DNA of 49,007 nt, from contig CACJGL010000007.1 of the NCBI GenBank assembly GCA_902592965.1, forward strand, positions 1 to 49,007, given 5' to 3'. Position numbers and translations under genes: made by a program. Below are positions 27,562 through 35,174 of the stretch, one piece after another (positions within the stretch are counted from its first letter, which is position 1; every line of letters starts with the position of its first letter). The notes under the pieces were generated by a model. That model had not been told where the DNA came from, did no database searches, and worked only from the letters and a program-made list of their open reading frames with translations. This stretch comes from an uncultured Pelagibacteraceae bacterium (GTDB lineage Bacteria > Pseudomonadota > Alphaproteobacteria > Pelagibacterales > Pelagibacteraceae).

Positions 27562-28504
27562 AGAAAAAATTTACGTTGCCGGTCATAACGGCATGATTGG
27601 ATCAGCTATAATTAAAAATTTAAAAAAAAAAGAAAAATATAAATTAATATATCAACCTAAAAATAAACTTAATTTGACTAATCAAAAAGATGTTTTTAAT
27701 TTTTTAAAGGTAAAAAAACCTGATGGTGTAATTATAGCGGCCGCTAAAGTAGGAGGAATTTATGCTAATAATTCAGAGAGAGCCTCTTTTATTTATGAAA
27801 ATATTTCTATACAATCAAATGTTATTCATGGAAGTTATTTGGCGGGAGTAAAAAATTTAATTTTTCTAGGATCAAGCTGTATTTATCCGAAGGCAGCAAA
27901 ACAACCAATAAAGGAGAAATATTTGTTATCTGATTATTTGGAAAAAACCAATGAACCTTATGCAATTGCAAAAATTGCCGGTTTGAAAATGTGTGAAAAT
28001 TATAATAATCAATACAAAGTAAATTATAAAACACTTATGCCATGCAACGCATATGGCGAGAATGATAACTATGATTTAAAAAATTCTCATTTTCTACCAG
28101 CATTAATAAGAAAAATTATTGATGCAATAAGAACAAATAAAAATTATATAACCTTATGGGGAAACGGAAGACCTCTTAGAGAATTAATATTCAGTGAAGA
28201 TATCGCTTCTGCCTGTATTTATTTTTTAAAAAAAAAAACAAAACCAAAAATTTTCAATATTGGATCAGGTGTTGAATATAGCATCGAGGATTATGCCAAA
28301 CTTATCATGAAACATTTAAACGTTAATTTAAAAATCGTTTACGATAAAAAAAAACCTAATGGAACCTTCAAAAAGTTGCTAGACTCTTCTCTTGCTAATA
28401 AACATGGTTGGAAACACAAAGTAAATTTTGAAAAAGGTATTTCCATAGCAATAAATGATTATTTAAAAAATAATTTAAGAAAAAAAAAATTAAACTTATT
28501 TTAA
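27551..28504 (+). CDS. fcl: GDP-L-fucose synthase (GDP-4-keto-6-deoxymannose epimerase/reductase)
   Basis: About 317 residues from the ATG at 27551; an ATG at 27539 would add four residues and is less like the family N-terminus. YVAGHNGMIGSAI (residues 8-20) is the cofactor site. LGSSCIYPK (with the catalytic Ser and Cys) is near residue 100, YAIAK (Tyr and Lys) near 136, and the His of NSHFLPALIRK near 178. These match the known catalytic set of E. coli Fcl. It overlaps gmd by 11 bases; together they convert GDP-mannose to GDP-L-fucose. Confidence 0.93.
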   Translation: MKNKEKIYVAGHNGMIGSAIIKNLKKKEKYKLIYQPKNKLNLTNQKDVFNFLKVKKPDGVIIAAAKVGGIYANNSERASFIYENISIQSNVIHGSYLAGVKNLIFLGSSCIYPKAAKQPIKEKYLLSDYLEKTNEPYAIAKIAGLKMCENYNNQYKVNYKTLMPCNAYGENDNYDLKNSHFLPALIRKIIDAIRTNKNYITLWGNGRPLRELIFSEDIASACIYFLKKKTKPKIFNIGSGVEYSIEDYAKLIMKHLNVNLKIVYDKKKPNGTFKKLLDSSLANKHGWKHKVNFEKGISIAINDYLKNNLRKKKLNLF

Positions 28505-28516
28505 TAAAATTTTTTA

Positions 28517-29458
28517 ATGAAAAAGTATATTGTTGTAACAGGTGGCGCAGGTTTTGTAGGTTCAAATTTAATTAAACTTTTAATAAAAACTACAAATTAT
28601 AAAATAATAAGTTTAGATAACTATTCTACAGGATCTATAAAAAACCATATTAAATCAAAAAAAGTGATATATATAAAAGGTGGCTGTAAAAATATAAAAA
28701 TAAAATTAAATAAATTTAAAAAAAAAATAAATTCAATTTTCCACTTTGGTGAGTTTTCAAGGATCTATCAAAGTTTTAAAAATTTTAATGAATGTTATGA
28801 ATCAAATTCGATAGGCAGCAAAGAAGTCTTTAAATATTGTTTAGATAATAAAATTAAACTTATTTATTCAGCCACTTCCGCATCTTTAGGCAAGGGAGGA
28901 AATGATAAGAATTTGTCTCCTTACGCTTTTACAAAATCCAAAAATTTAGAATTATTAGAAAATTTAAAAAAATGGTTTAAATTGAAATTCGAAATAATTT
29001 ATTTTTATAATGTTTATGGTTCTAATCAAATTGAAACTGGAGATATGGCAACTGTAATTGGAGTATTCCAAAATCAGTATAGAAATAATAAACATCTAAC
29101 TATAGTTAAACCCGGAACCCAAACAAGAAGATTTACGCATATTTCTGATACTGTAAATATCTGCTATAAAGCTTGGAAATTGAATAAATGTAAACATTAT
29201 AGCATTAGTCATCAAAAATCGTATTCAATAGTGAATGTAGCAAAGATGTTTAATTCTAAAGTAAAATTTTTACCCAAAAGACCGGGCGAAAGATATGCTT
29301 CAGCTCTAACAAATATGTCCTTTAAAAATAAGGTTATTAAGCATTTTGGAAAAATAGATTTGAAAGATTATATAACATCGTTTATTAAAGCTGAAAAAAA
29401 AAAAAATGAAAATAGCAAGTTCACTAAAATCACTAAAAAAAAGAGACTTAAACTCTAA
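28517..29458 (+). CDS. NAD-dependent sugar-nucleotide epimerase/dehydratase
   Basis: A 313-residue extended [19 protein letters not shown] (residues 7-22) is the cofactor site and LDNYSTGS (about 33-40) follows. The catalytic Ser/Thr lies in YSATSASLG (about 117-125), and YAFTK gives Tyr and Lys (about 136-140). [11 protein letters not shown] is the substrate-side loop. Near its end a run of 13 A is followed by a Lys-rich tail read out of frame from the first 53 bases of rpmJ. The tail is thus unlikely to be an ancestral part of the enzyme. Confidence 0.78.
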   Translation: MKKYIVVTGGAGFVGSNLIKLLIKTTNYKIISLDNYSTGSIKNHIKSKKVIYIKGGCKNIKIKLNKFKKKINSIFHFGEFSRIYQSFKNFNECYESNSIGSKEVFKYCLDNKIKLIYSATSASLGKGGNDKNLSPYAFTKSKNLELLENLKKWFKLKFEIIYFYNVYGSNQIETGDMATVIGVFQNQYRNNKHLTIVKPGTQTRRFTHISDTVNICYKAWKLNKCKHYSISHQKSYSIVNVAKMFNSKVKFLPKRPGERYASALTNMSFKNKVIKHFGKIDLKDYITSFIKAEKKKNENSKFTKITKKKRLKL

Positions 29459-29531
29459 ACTAGTAAGAAGAAGAGGAAGAGTTTATATAATTAATAAAAA
29501 AAATCCTAAATTCAAAGCAAGACAAAAATAA
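29406..29531 (+). CDS. rpmJ: 50S ribosomal protein L36
   Basis: A 41-residue protein that begins with [13 protein letters not shown] and contains [20 protein letters not shown] (about residues 20-39), the alphaproteobacterial L36 pattern. It lacks the Cys/His zinc ligands of the zinc-binding form. It starts 53 bases inside the 3' end of the preceding epimerase gene, in another frame, and has no obvious separate promoter. It is the first core gene after the surface island. Confidence 0.93.
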   Translation: MKIASSLKSLKKRDLNSKLVRRRGRVYIINKKNPKFKARQK

Positions 29532-29536
29532 TTATT

Positions 29537-29647
29537 ATGGATAATGATAGTCATAAAAATACATGGAATAATTTTACAAAATTTGTGCTTTGGGGGTCAG
29601 TAGCCGTAGTTCTTATATTAGTTTTAATGGCAATTTTCTTGTTATAA
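29537..29647 (+). CDS. aa3-type cytochrome c oxidase subunit IV (short bacterial form)
   Basis: A 36-residue protein with one membrane helix. The N-terminal part has a KNTWNNFTKF segment, then a hydrophobic helix (about residues 17-36). This is the layout of the bacterial subunit IV (COX4_pro_2 family), a small single-helix accessory of aa3 oxidases. It lies 5 bases after rpmJ and 2 bases before pntAA, away from the catalytic oxidase genes, none of which is in this window. Confidence 0.78.
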   Translation: MDNDSHKNTWNNFTKFVLWGSVAVVLILVLMAIFLL

Positions 29648-29649
29648 AA

Positions 29650-30738
29650 ATGATTATTGGTTCAATATCTGAAAATTTAAACATAGAGAAAAGAGTTGCT
29701 ATAACTCCAGAAATTATAAAAAAATATAAATCCTTAGGTTTGGGTGTAAATTTAATTAAAGATTATGCAAAACATTTAGGAATAAGTGACCAAGAATATG
29801 AAGCTGAAGGAGCGAGCATTTTTCAAAGTAATGAAGAAGTTATCGCAAACTCCAATGCTATTTTACAGATGAATATTCCAAATGATGATGATTTACTTAA
29901 ACTTAAAAAAGATCAAATTTTAATAGGAGTTCTTAATCCATACTTAAATGAAAAAAAATTAAAAGAAATTAAATTAAAAAATGTTAATTGTTTTTCACTT
30001 GAGCTTTTACCAAGGATAACAAGAGCTCAATCAATGGATATTCTTTCGTCACAAGCAAATTTAGCTGGGTATAAAGCAGTAATTGATTCTTTTGCATATT
30101 TTCAAAAAGCAATACCAATGATGATGACAGCGGCAGGAACTATTTCTGCTGCAAAAGTATTGGTCGTTGGCGCAGGTGTCGCTGGTCTTCAAGCAATTGC
30201 AACAGCTAAGAGAATGGGAGCAATTGTTTTTGCAACAGATGTAAGGTTAGCTTCTAAAGAACAAGTCGAAAGTTTAGGGGGTAAATTTTTGACGGTTGAA
30301 GGTGCTGAAAACCTAGAAACTGATGGTGGGTATGCAAAAGAAACATCAGAGGAGTTTAAAATAAAACAAGAAAATTTAATCAAGGAAACTTTAAAAAAAA
30401 TTGATATAGTTGTATGTACTGCCTTAATACCTGGAAAAAAAGCTCCAATTATAATAAAAAAAGATATGATAGAAGTAATGCCAACAGGTTCTGTTATTTA
30501 TGATTTAGCTGCATCACAAGGGGGTAATTCAGAATTGACAAAAGTTGATGAGATTGTAGAGGCCAAAGGTGTAAAAATTATGGGTAAAAAAAATATATTA
30601 AACAAGTTGCCAATTTCTGCTTCAAATCTTTATGCAAAAAATATGTACAATTTTGTTAGTAATTTGTTTGATAAAGAAAAAAAAAGTTTTGCTATAAATT
30701 CAGATGATGAAATAATAGAAAAAACAAAGGTTAAGTAA
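29650..30738 (+). CDS. pntAA: Proton-translocating NAD(P) transhydrogenase, subunit alpha 1 (NAD(H)-binding)
   Basis: About 362 residues from the ATG at 29650; an upstream in-frame start at 29590 would overlap the oxidase subunit gene. The N-terminus MIIGSISENLNIEKRVAITP is the family start. QANLAGYKAV (about 136-145), VLVVGAGVAGLQAIATAKRM (about 171-190) and FATDVR mark the NAD(H) Rossmann domain, and TALIPGKKAP comes near 257. It is the separate alpha-1 chain of the three-subunit type found in Rhodospirillum and related bacteria. Confidence 0.93.
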   Translation: MIIGSISENLNIEKRVAITPEIIKKYKSLGLGVNLIKDYAKHLGISDQEYEAEGASIFQSNEEVIANSNAILQMNIPNDDDLLKLKKDQILIGVLNPYLNEKKLKEIKLKNVNCFSLELLPRITRAQSMDILSSQANLAGYKAVIDSFAYFQKAIPMMMTAAGTISAAKVLVVGAGVAGLQAIATAKRMGAIVFATDVRLASKEQVESLGGKFLTVEGAENLETDGGYAKETSEEFKIKQENLIKETLKKIDIVVCTALIPGKKAPIIIKKDMIEVMPTGSVIYDLAASQGGNSELTKVDEIVEAKGVKIMGKKNILNKLPISASNLYAKNMYNFVSNLFDKEKKSFAINSDDEIIEKTKVK

Positions 30739-31040
30739 TGGAAATTGATCCTTTTATATTCAGACTTAGCATATTTATTCTTTCGATTTTTGTAGGGTAT
30801 TATGTTGTTTGGAGTGTAACACCTTCACTACATACTCCATTAATGTCAGTAACAAATGCAATATCATCAGTTATAATAGTTGGGGCAATTATTGCGGCAT
30901 TAGCAAGTACGAATGATAGTATTTTTGAAACATCAAATTTATTTGGTTTTCTTGCAATAATACTAGCTGCAGTGAATATTTTTGGTGGTTTTCTTGTTAC
31001 TCAGAGAATGCTGCAAATGTATAAAAAGAAGAAAAAATAA
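30738..31040 (+). CDS. pntAB: NAD(P) transhydrogenase, subunit alpha 2 (membrane)
   Basis: A 100-residue membrane protein with three or four helices. VGYYVVWSVTPSLHTPLMSV (about residues 19-38) and TNAISSVIIVGAI (about 39-51) are the conserved segments of the transhydrogenase alpha membrane domain. It overlaps pntAA by 1 base and is 3 bases from pntB, so the three subunits are made together. Confidence 0.93.
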   Translation: MEIDPFIFRLSIFILSIFVGYYVVWSVTPSLHTPLMSVTNAISSVIIVGAIIAALASTNDSIFETSNLFGFLAIILAAVNIFGGFLVTQRMLQMYKKKKK

Positions 31041-31043
31041 TAT

Positions 31044-32438
31044 ATGTCTGCAAATCTCTCAGCGTTGTTTTATTTAATTTCTGGAATTTTGTTTATTCTC
31101 GCTTTAAGAGGACTTTCTTCACCAGAGACCTCTAGACAAGGTAACTATTTTGGAATTGCCGGAATGGCAATATCAATTGTTGTAACATTTTTAACCGTAG
31201 GCAATTTTGGATCAGGTTTTATTTATGTTTTATTATTTTTGGTAATAGGAGGAGCCGTAGGAGCATTTATAGCTTTTAGAATACCCATGACTGCTATGCC
31301 TGAACTTGTTGCGGGTTTTCATAGCTTGGTTGGTTTAGCAGCTGTATTTGTTGCAATATCAGCCTTTTTAAAACCTGATGCATTCAATCTTGGATATGTA
31401 GGTAATATAAAACTAGCTAGTTTAATTGAAATGTCCTTAGGTGCATCAATAGGAGCAATTACTTTTTCAGGCTCGATTATAGCATTTCTAAAATTGAGAG
31501 GGATAATGTCTGGATCTCCAATTACATTTAAAGGTCAGCACATCATTAATTTAGTTTTAGGTTTATCAGTTATATTTCTGATTTTTTATTTATGTCAAAC
31601 TCAGTCTACAAATTTATTTTGGTCAATAGTTTTATTATCTTTTATATTAGGAATTTTAATAATTATACCTATTGGAGGAGCAGATATGCCAGTTGTAATT
31701 TCAATGTTAAACTCATATTCAGGTTGGGCAGCTGCTGGAATTGGATTTACATTGGAAAATACAGCATTAATAATTACTGGGGCTCTAGTAGGATCTTCGG
31801 GTGCAATCTTATCTTATATAATGTGTAAAGGGATGAATAGGTCATTTTTCAATGTAATATTAGGAGGTTGGGGGGCAACAGATACTGGATCAGCTTCACA
31901 AAGCAAAGAACAAAAGGCTGTTAAAAATGGTAATGCAGATGATGCAGCGTTTTTAATGAAAAATGCTTCTTCAGTAATAATTGTTCCTGGTTATGGAATG
32001 GCTGTAGCACAAGCTCAGCATGCTTTAAGAGAAATGGTAGATGCATTAAAAAAAAATGGAGTCAAAGTTTCATACGCAATTCATCCAGTAGCTGGTAGAA
32101 TGCCTGGTCATATGAATGTTTTATTAGCTGAAGCTAACGTCCCATATGATGAAGTTTTTGAATTAGAGGAAATTAATAATGATTTTGCCAATTGCGATGT
32201 TGCATATGTTATTGGAGCAAATGATGTTACAAATCCTGTTGCAAAATCAGATCCTCAAAGTCCAATCTATGGCATGCCTGTGTTAGATGTAGAAAAGAGC
32301 AAGTCGGTCTTATTTGTCAAAAGAAGTTTATCCCCAGGTTATGCAGGAATTGATAACGATTTGTTTTATAGAGATAATACCTTGATGTTATTTTCGGACG
32401 CAAAAAAAATGACAGAAGAAATAGTTAAAAATTTATAA
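31044..32438 (+). CDS. pntB: NAD(P) transhydrogenase, subunit beta (NADP(H)-binding)
   Basis: A 464-residue protein of usual length. The N-terminal two thirds hold about eight or nine membrane helices that form the proton channel with alpha 2. The soluble NADP(H) domain starts near residue 290, with VPGYGMAVAQAQHALREM (about 316-333) and HPVAGRMPGHMNVLLAEANV (about 352-371), and YVIGANDVTNP (about 389-399). The enzyme uses proton motive force to make NADPH from NADH. Together with rhodopsin in SAR11 this can link light to reducing power (context, not seen here). Confidence 0.95.
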   Translation: MSANLSALFYLISGILFILALRGLSSPETSRQGNYFGIAGMAISIVVTFLTVGNFGSGFIYVLLFLVIGGAVGAFIAFRIPMTAMPELVAGFHSLVGLAAVFVAISAFLKPDAFNLGYVGNIKLASLIEMSLGASIGAITFSGSIIAFLKLRGIMSGSPITFKGQHIINLVLGLSVIFLIFYLCQTQSTNLFWSIVLLSFILGILIIIPIGGADMPVVISMLNSYSGWAAAGIGFTLENTALIITGALVGSSGAILSYIMCKGMNRSFFNVILGGWGATDTGSASQSKEQKAVKNGNADDAAFLMKNASSVIIVPGYGMAVAQAQHALREMVDALKKNGVKVSYAIHPVAGRMPGHMNVLLAEANVPYDEVFELEEINNDFANCDVAYVIGANDVTNPVAKSDPQSPIYGMPVLDVEKSKSVLFVKRSLSPGYAGIDNDLFYRDNTLMLFSDAKKMTEEIVKNL

Positions 32439-32466
32439 TTAATAAAAAAAAATCTATATTTTAACA

Positions 32467-32853
32467 ATGTCTGATGAACTAAAAATAAATTCAAATAAAA
32501 GTTTTGGTATTGTTTTCTTTACTTTTTTTCTAATTATTGCAGTTTATCCTATTTTAAAAAATGAAAATATAAGAATATGGTCTTTAGTAATTGCATTAAT
32601 TTTCTTGATATTAGGTTTATTAAATTCAAAAATTCTATCACCTTTAAATAGATTATGGTTTAATTTTGGATTAATTCTTGGAAAAGCAGTTTCTCCAGTA
32701 ATAATGGGATTTATATTTTTTGTTGTTGTAACACCTACAGGTATACTTATGAAGATTTTACGCAAAGATTTACTAAGACTTAAGTTTAATAAGGAAAAAT
32801 CTTATTGGATTGAAAAAAATAATATTAAAAGTAAAATGAAAAATCAATTTTAA
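32467..32853 (+). CDS. SxtJ-family membrane protein
   Basis: A 128-residue protein with about two membrane pairs. N-terminal SNKSFGIVFFTFFLIIAVYP (residues 9-28) and the central SPLNRLWFNFGLILGKAVSP (about 58-77) resemble the SxtJ family named after the saxitoxin cluster. The tail is basic (DLLRLKFNKEKSYW). It is followed directly by the DUF5989/SxtK-like gene and the carbamoyltransferase, the same neighbours as in cyanobacterial sxt clusters. The function of SxtJ is not known. The call rests on motif memory and gene order. Confidence 0.7.
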   Translation: MSDELKINSNKSFGIVFFTFFLIIAVYPILKNENIRIWSLVIALIFLILGLLNSKILSPLNRLWFNFGLILGKAVSPVIMGFIFFVVVTPTGILMKILRKDLLRLKFNKEKSYWIEKNNIKSKMKNQF

Positions 32854-33003
32854 ATGAGCTTTATAAAAGAATTCTGGGAATTTTTAAAAGTAAGAAAAAA
32901 ATATTGGCTTTTTCCAATTGTTATTGTCCTTCTGATATTTGGTGGTTTAATTGTATTAACTCAAGGTTCTGCAGTAGCTCCATTTATTTATACAATTTTC
33001 TAA
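32854..33003 (+). CDS. DUF5989/SxtK-like small membrane protein
   Basis: A 49-residue protein starting at the base after the SxtJ-like stop codon. FIKEFWEFLKVRKKYWLFPI (residues 3-22) is a basic-aromatic amphipathic start, then one hydrophobic helix, then a conserved-looking QGSAVAPFIYTIF end. This matches the pattern of the short DUF5989 (SxtK) family, often found beside carbamoyltransferases. It ends one base before the GTG of the carbamoyltransferase. Confidence 0.75.
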   Translation: MSFIKEFWEFLKVRKKYWLFPIVIVLLIFGGLIVLTQGSAVAPFIYTIF

Positions 33004-33004
33004 A

Positions 33005-34840
33005 GTGAGTTCAATTTTAGGTATATCAGCTTTTTATCACGATAGTGCTGCTTGTATAATTGTAAATGGTGAAATAATTGCTGCAGCTCAAGAAGAACGA
33101 TTCACGAGAAAAAAACATGATCCAAGTTATCCCTATAATGCAATTGAATTTGTTTTAAAGTTTTCAAAATTGAAAATTAATGATGTTGACCAAATAGTGT
33201 TTTTTGAAAAACCATTTTTAAAATTTGAAAGATTATTAGAAACTTATGTTGCGTTTGCTCCAAAAGGATATATTTCTTTTGCAAAAGCTGTTCCTATTTG
33301 GATAAAGGAAAAACTTTTTCAAAAAGATTTTTTGATAAAAAAACTAAAATCCCATGATAATAATTTTAAATCTGAAAACAAAATATTTTTTTCTGATCAC
33401 CATCTTAGCCACGCTGCTAGTGCTTTTTTTCCATCTCCTTTTGAAGAAGCTGTAGTTTTAACAGCTGATGGAGTTGGTGAATGGGCAACAACAACAGTTG
33501 CTGTTGGAAAAAAAAATAAGTTAGAAATAAAAAAAGAAATCCATTTTCCCCACTCTTTAGGTTTGCTATACTCGGCTTTCACTTATTACACTGGTTTTAA
33601 AGTAAACAGTGGAGAATACAAATTGATGGGTTTAGCTCCTTACGGTCAACCAATTTACATAAATCAAATTAAAAAATTAATAGACATAAAAAATGATGGA
33701 TCCTTTAGACTTGACCAAAGTTATTTTAATTATGCTACTGGATTAACTATGACAAATAAAAAATTTAATAAATTATTTGGTAAAAATCCAAGAAATCCTT
33801 TGAAGGAAAAACTTGAACAATTTCATATGGATATCGCAGCCTCTATTCAAAAAGTTACAGAGGAGGTAATGATTAAATTAGCAAAATCAATTCGTCAGGA
33901 ATATGGATTGAAAAACCTTTGTTTAGCTGGAGGTGTTGCTTTAAACTGTGTTGCAAATGGTAAGATTCTAGAGGAAAAAATTTTTGAAAATATTTGGATA
34001 CAACCGGCGGCTGGAGATGCGGGTGGCTCTTTAGGTGCTGCGTTAGCATTATGGTACTTAGAGTTTGGAAATAGTAGAAATGTTAATTTAAATGATGATA
34101 TGAAAGGTTCGTATCTTGGTACAGAATTTAATCAAGATGAAATTGAAAAAGAACTAATACAACTTGGTGCAAATTTGGATAAATATAATTATTCAGATCT
34201 TATTGAGAAAACATCAAAATATTTATCTGAAAATAAAGCAATAGGTTGGTTTCAGGGAAGGATGGAGTTTGGTCCAAGAGCTTTGGGTGCCAGATCTATT
34301 ATTGCAAATCCAAAATCTGAAAATATGCAAAAAAATCTAAACCTAAAAGTAAAATTTAGAGAAAGTTTTCGACCATTTGCTCCATCAATATTAAGAGAGG
34401 ACTTAGAGGAATGGTTTAAAATGGATATAGATAGTCCATATATGCTTCTAGTCGCAGACATAAACAAAAATAAAAAAATTGAGATGAATGATGATCAAAA
34501 ATCTCTTTTTGGTATTGATAAATTAAATATCAGAAGATCTGAGATTCCTGCGGTAACTCACATAGATTACTCGGCCAGAATTCAAACTATTACAAAAAGC
34601 CAAAACAACATTTTTTACGATCTAATTTCGAAATTTAAGGAGAAAACTGGTTGTCCAATATTAATAAACACATCATTTAATGTTAGAGGAGAGCCAATAG
34701 TTAATAGCCCAACTGATGCTTTTAATTGCTTTATGGGAACCGAGTTAGATTTTTTAGTTATTGGTAATTTTATTCTAGATAAAAAAAAACAAAACCAGAA
34801 TTTAATAAAAAGTTATAAAAATAAATTTGAACTTGATTGA
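33005..34840 (+). CDS. NodU/SxtI-type O-carbamoyltransferase
   Basis: A 611-residue protein of usual length, starting at GTG. The N-terminal Kae1-like domain has ILGISAFYHDSAACII (residues 4-19), DHHLSHAASAF (131-141) with the metal-binding His pair, and TADGVGEW (153-160). LAGGVALNCVANGK (about 306-319) closes that domain. The C-terminal YrdC-like part has GWFQGRMEFGPRALGARS (about 414-431) and ILINTSFNVRGEP (about 555-567). These enzymes carbamoylate a hydroxyl using carbamoyl phosphate and ATP via carbamoyl-adenylate. The acceptor is unknown; SxtJ/SxtK-like neighbours are part of the unit. Its stop lies 1 base from the convergent tRNA. Confidence 0.85.
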   Translation: MSSILGISAFYHDSAACIIVNGEIIAAAQEERFTRKKHDPSYPYNAIEFVLKFSKLKINDVDQIVFFEKPFLKFERLLETYVAFAPKGYISFAKAVPIWIKEKLFQKDFLIKKLKSHDNNFKSENKIFFSDHHLSHAASAFFPSPFEEAVVLTADGVGEWATTTVAVGKKNKLEIKKEIHFPHSLGLLYSAFTYYTGFKVNSGEYKLMGLAPYGQPIYINQIKKLIDIKNDGSFRLDQSYFNYATGLTMTNKKFNKLFGKNPRNPLKEKLEQFHMDIAASIQKVTEEVMIKLAKSIRQEYGLKNLCLAGGVALNCVANGKILEEKIFENIWIQPAAGDAGGSLGAALALWYLEFGNSRNVNLNDDMKGSYLGTEFNQDEIEKELIQLGANLDKYNYSDLIEKTSKYLSENKAIGWFQGRMEFGPRALGARSIIANPKSENMQKNLNLKVKFRESFRPFAPSILREDLEEWFKMDIDSPYMLLVADINKNKKIEMNDDQKSLFGIDKLNIRRSEIPAVTHIDYSARIQTITKSQNNIFYDLISKFKEKTGCPILINTSFNVRGEPIVNSPTDAFNCFMGTELDFLVIGNFILDKKKQNQNLIKSYKNKFELD

Positions 34841-34841
34841 T

Positions 34842-34918
34842 TGGTTGCGGGGGACGGATTTGAACCGCCGACCTCAAGGTTATGAGCCTTGCGAGCTACC
34901 AGGCTGCTCCACCCCGCG
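34842..34918 (-). tRNA. tRNA-fMet (initiator, anticodon CAT), CCA encoded
   Basis: The reverse strand folds into a 77-base cloverleaf starting CGCGGGG and ending CCCGCAACCA. The first base C cannot pair with the A at position 72, an initiator hallmark. The anticodon loop is CTCATAA and the stem is CAAGG/CCTTG. Only two of the three consecutive G-C pairs typical of E. coli initiator tRNA remain; the third is A29-U41. It lies 4 bases after the rpsU stop, so it is probably cut from the rpsU transcript. Confidence 0.95.
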
Positions 34919-34922
34919 ATCT

Positions 34923-35129
34923 TTAAATCCTATTCTTAAGTTTGTTAAGTTTTTTTACTCTTTTAATATTTTCCTGCAAAATTCTTTTCTTTTTTTCGGA
35001 TGGTTTTTCATAATTATTTTTTAATTTAATTATCTTAAAAAAACCGTCACGTTGTAGTTTCCTTTTTAAAACTCTCAACGCCTGTTCAACATTATTATCT
35101 TTTACTTCTATTTTAATAACAACCTCCAA
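34923..35129 (-). CDS. rpsU: 30S ribosomal protein S21
   Basis: Conserved S21 features are VKDNNVEQALRVLKRKLQRD (about residues 9-28) and NYEKPSEKKKR (about 39-49), with a basic tail. The 68-residue call starts at a TTG that itself overlaps a GGAGG sequence. Counting 5 bases on from GGAGG puts an ATT codon (35117) in a normal start position, giving a protein of about 64 residues more like other alphaproteobacterial S21. The true start is thus uncertain and may be non-canonical. Initiator tRNA follows in the same direction. Confidence 0.9.
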   Translation of the reverse strand: MEVVIKIEVKDNNVEQALRVLKRKLQRDGFFKIIKLKNNYEKPSEKKKRILQENIKRVKKLNKLKNRI

Positions 35130-35132
35130 AAA

Positions 35133-35147
35133 GTTAAGCTAGTTAAC
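35133..35147 (-). promoter_or_regulatory. Small inverted repeat and T-run before the rpsU Shine-Dalgarno
   Basis: On the minus strand GTTAA and TTAAC flank a 5-base loop, followed by TTTTT and then GGAGG of rpsU. It lies between the TrcR-like stop (35175) and rpsU. It could be a weak terminator or attenuator, or a leader hairpin for feedback control of S21. The stem is only five pairs and mostly A-T, so function is doubtful. Confidence 0.3.
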
Positions 35148-35174
35148 ATTTTAAATAATCTTTGTCTATACATT

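Noticed and set aside
1-29458. Insertion sequence, integrase or attachment site driving the island
   Set aside because: No transposase or integrase frame and no clear direct repeats were seen; exchange by homologous recombination between conserved flanks is more likely.
31592-31828. Plus-strand open frame within pntB
   Set aside because: It is an out-of-frame shadow of a well-conserved membrane gene and resembles no protein.
34827-35024. Plus-strand open frame across the tRNA and rpsU
   Set aside because: It is read through an unmistakable initiator tRNA and the rpsU gene on the other strand.
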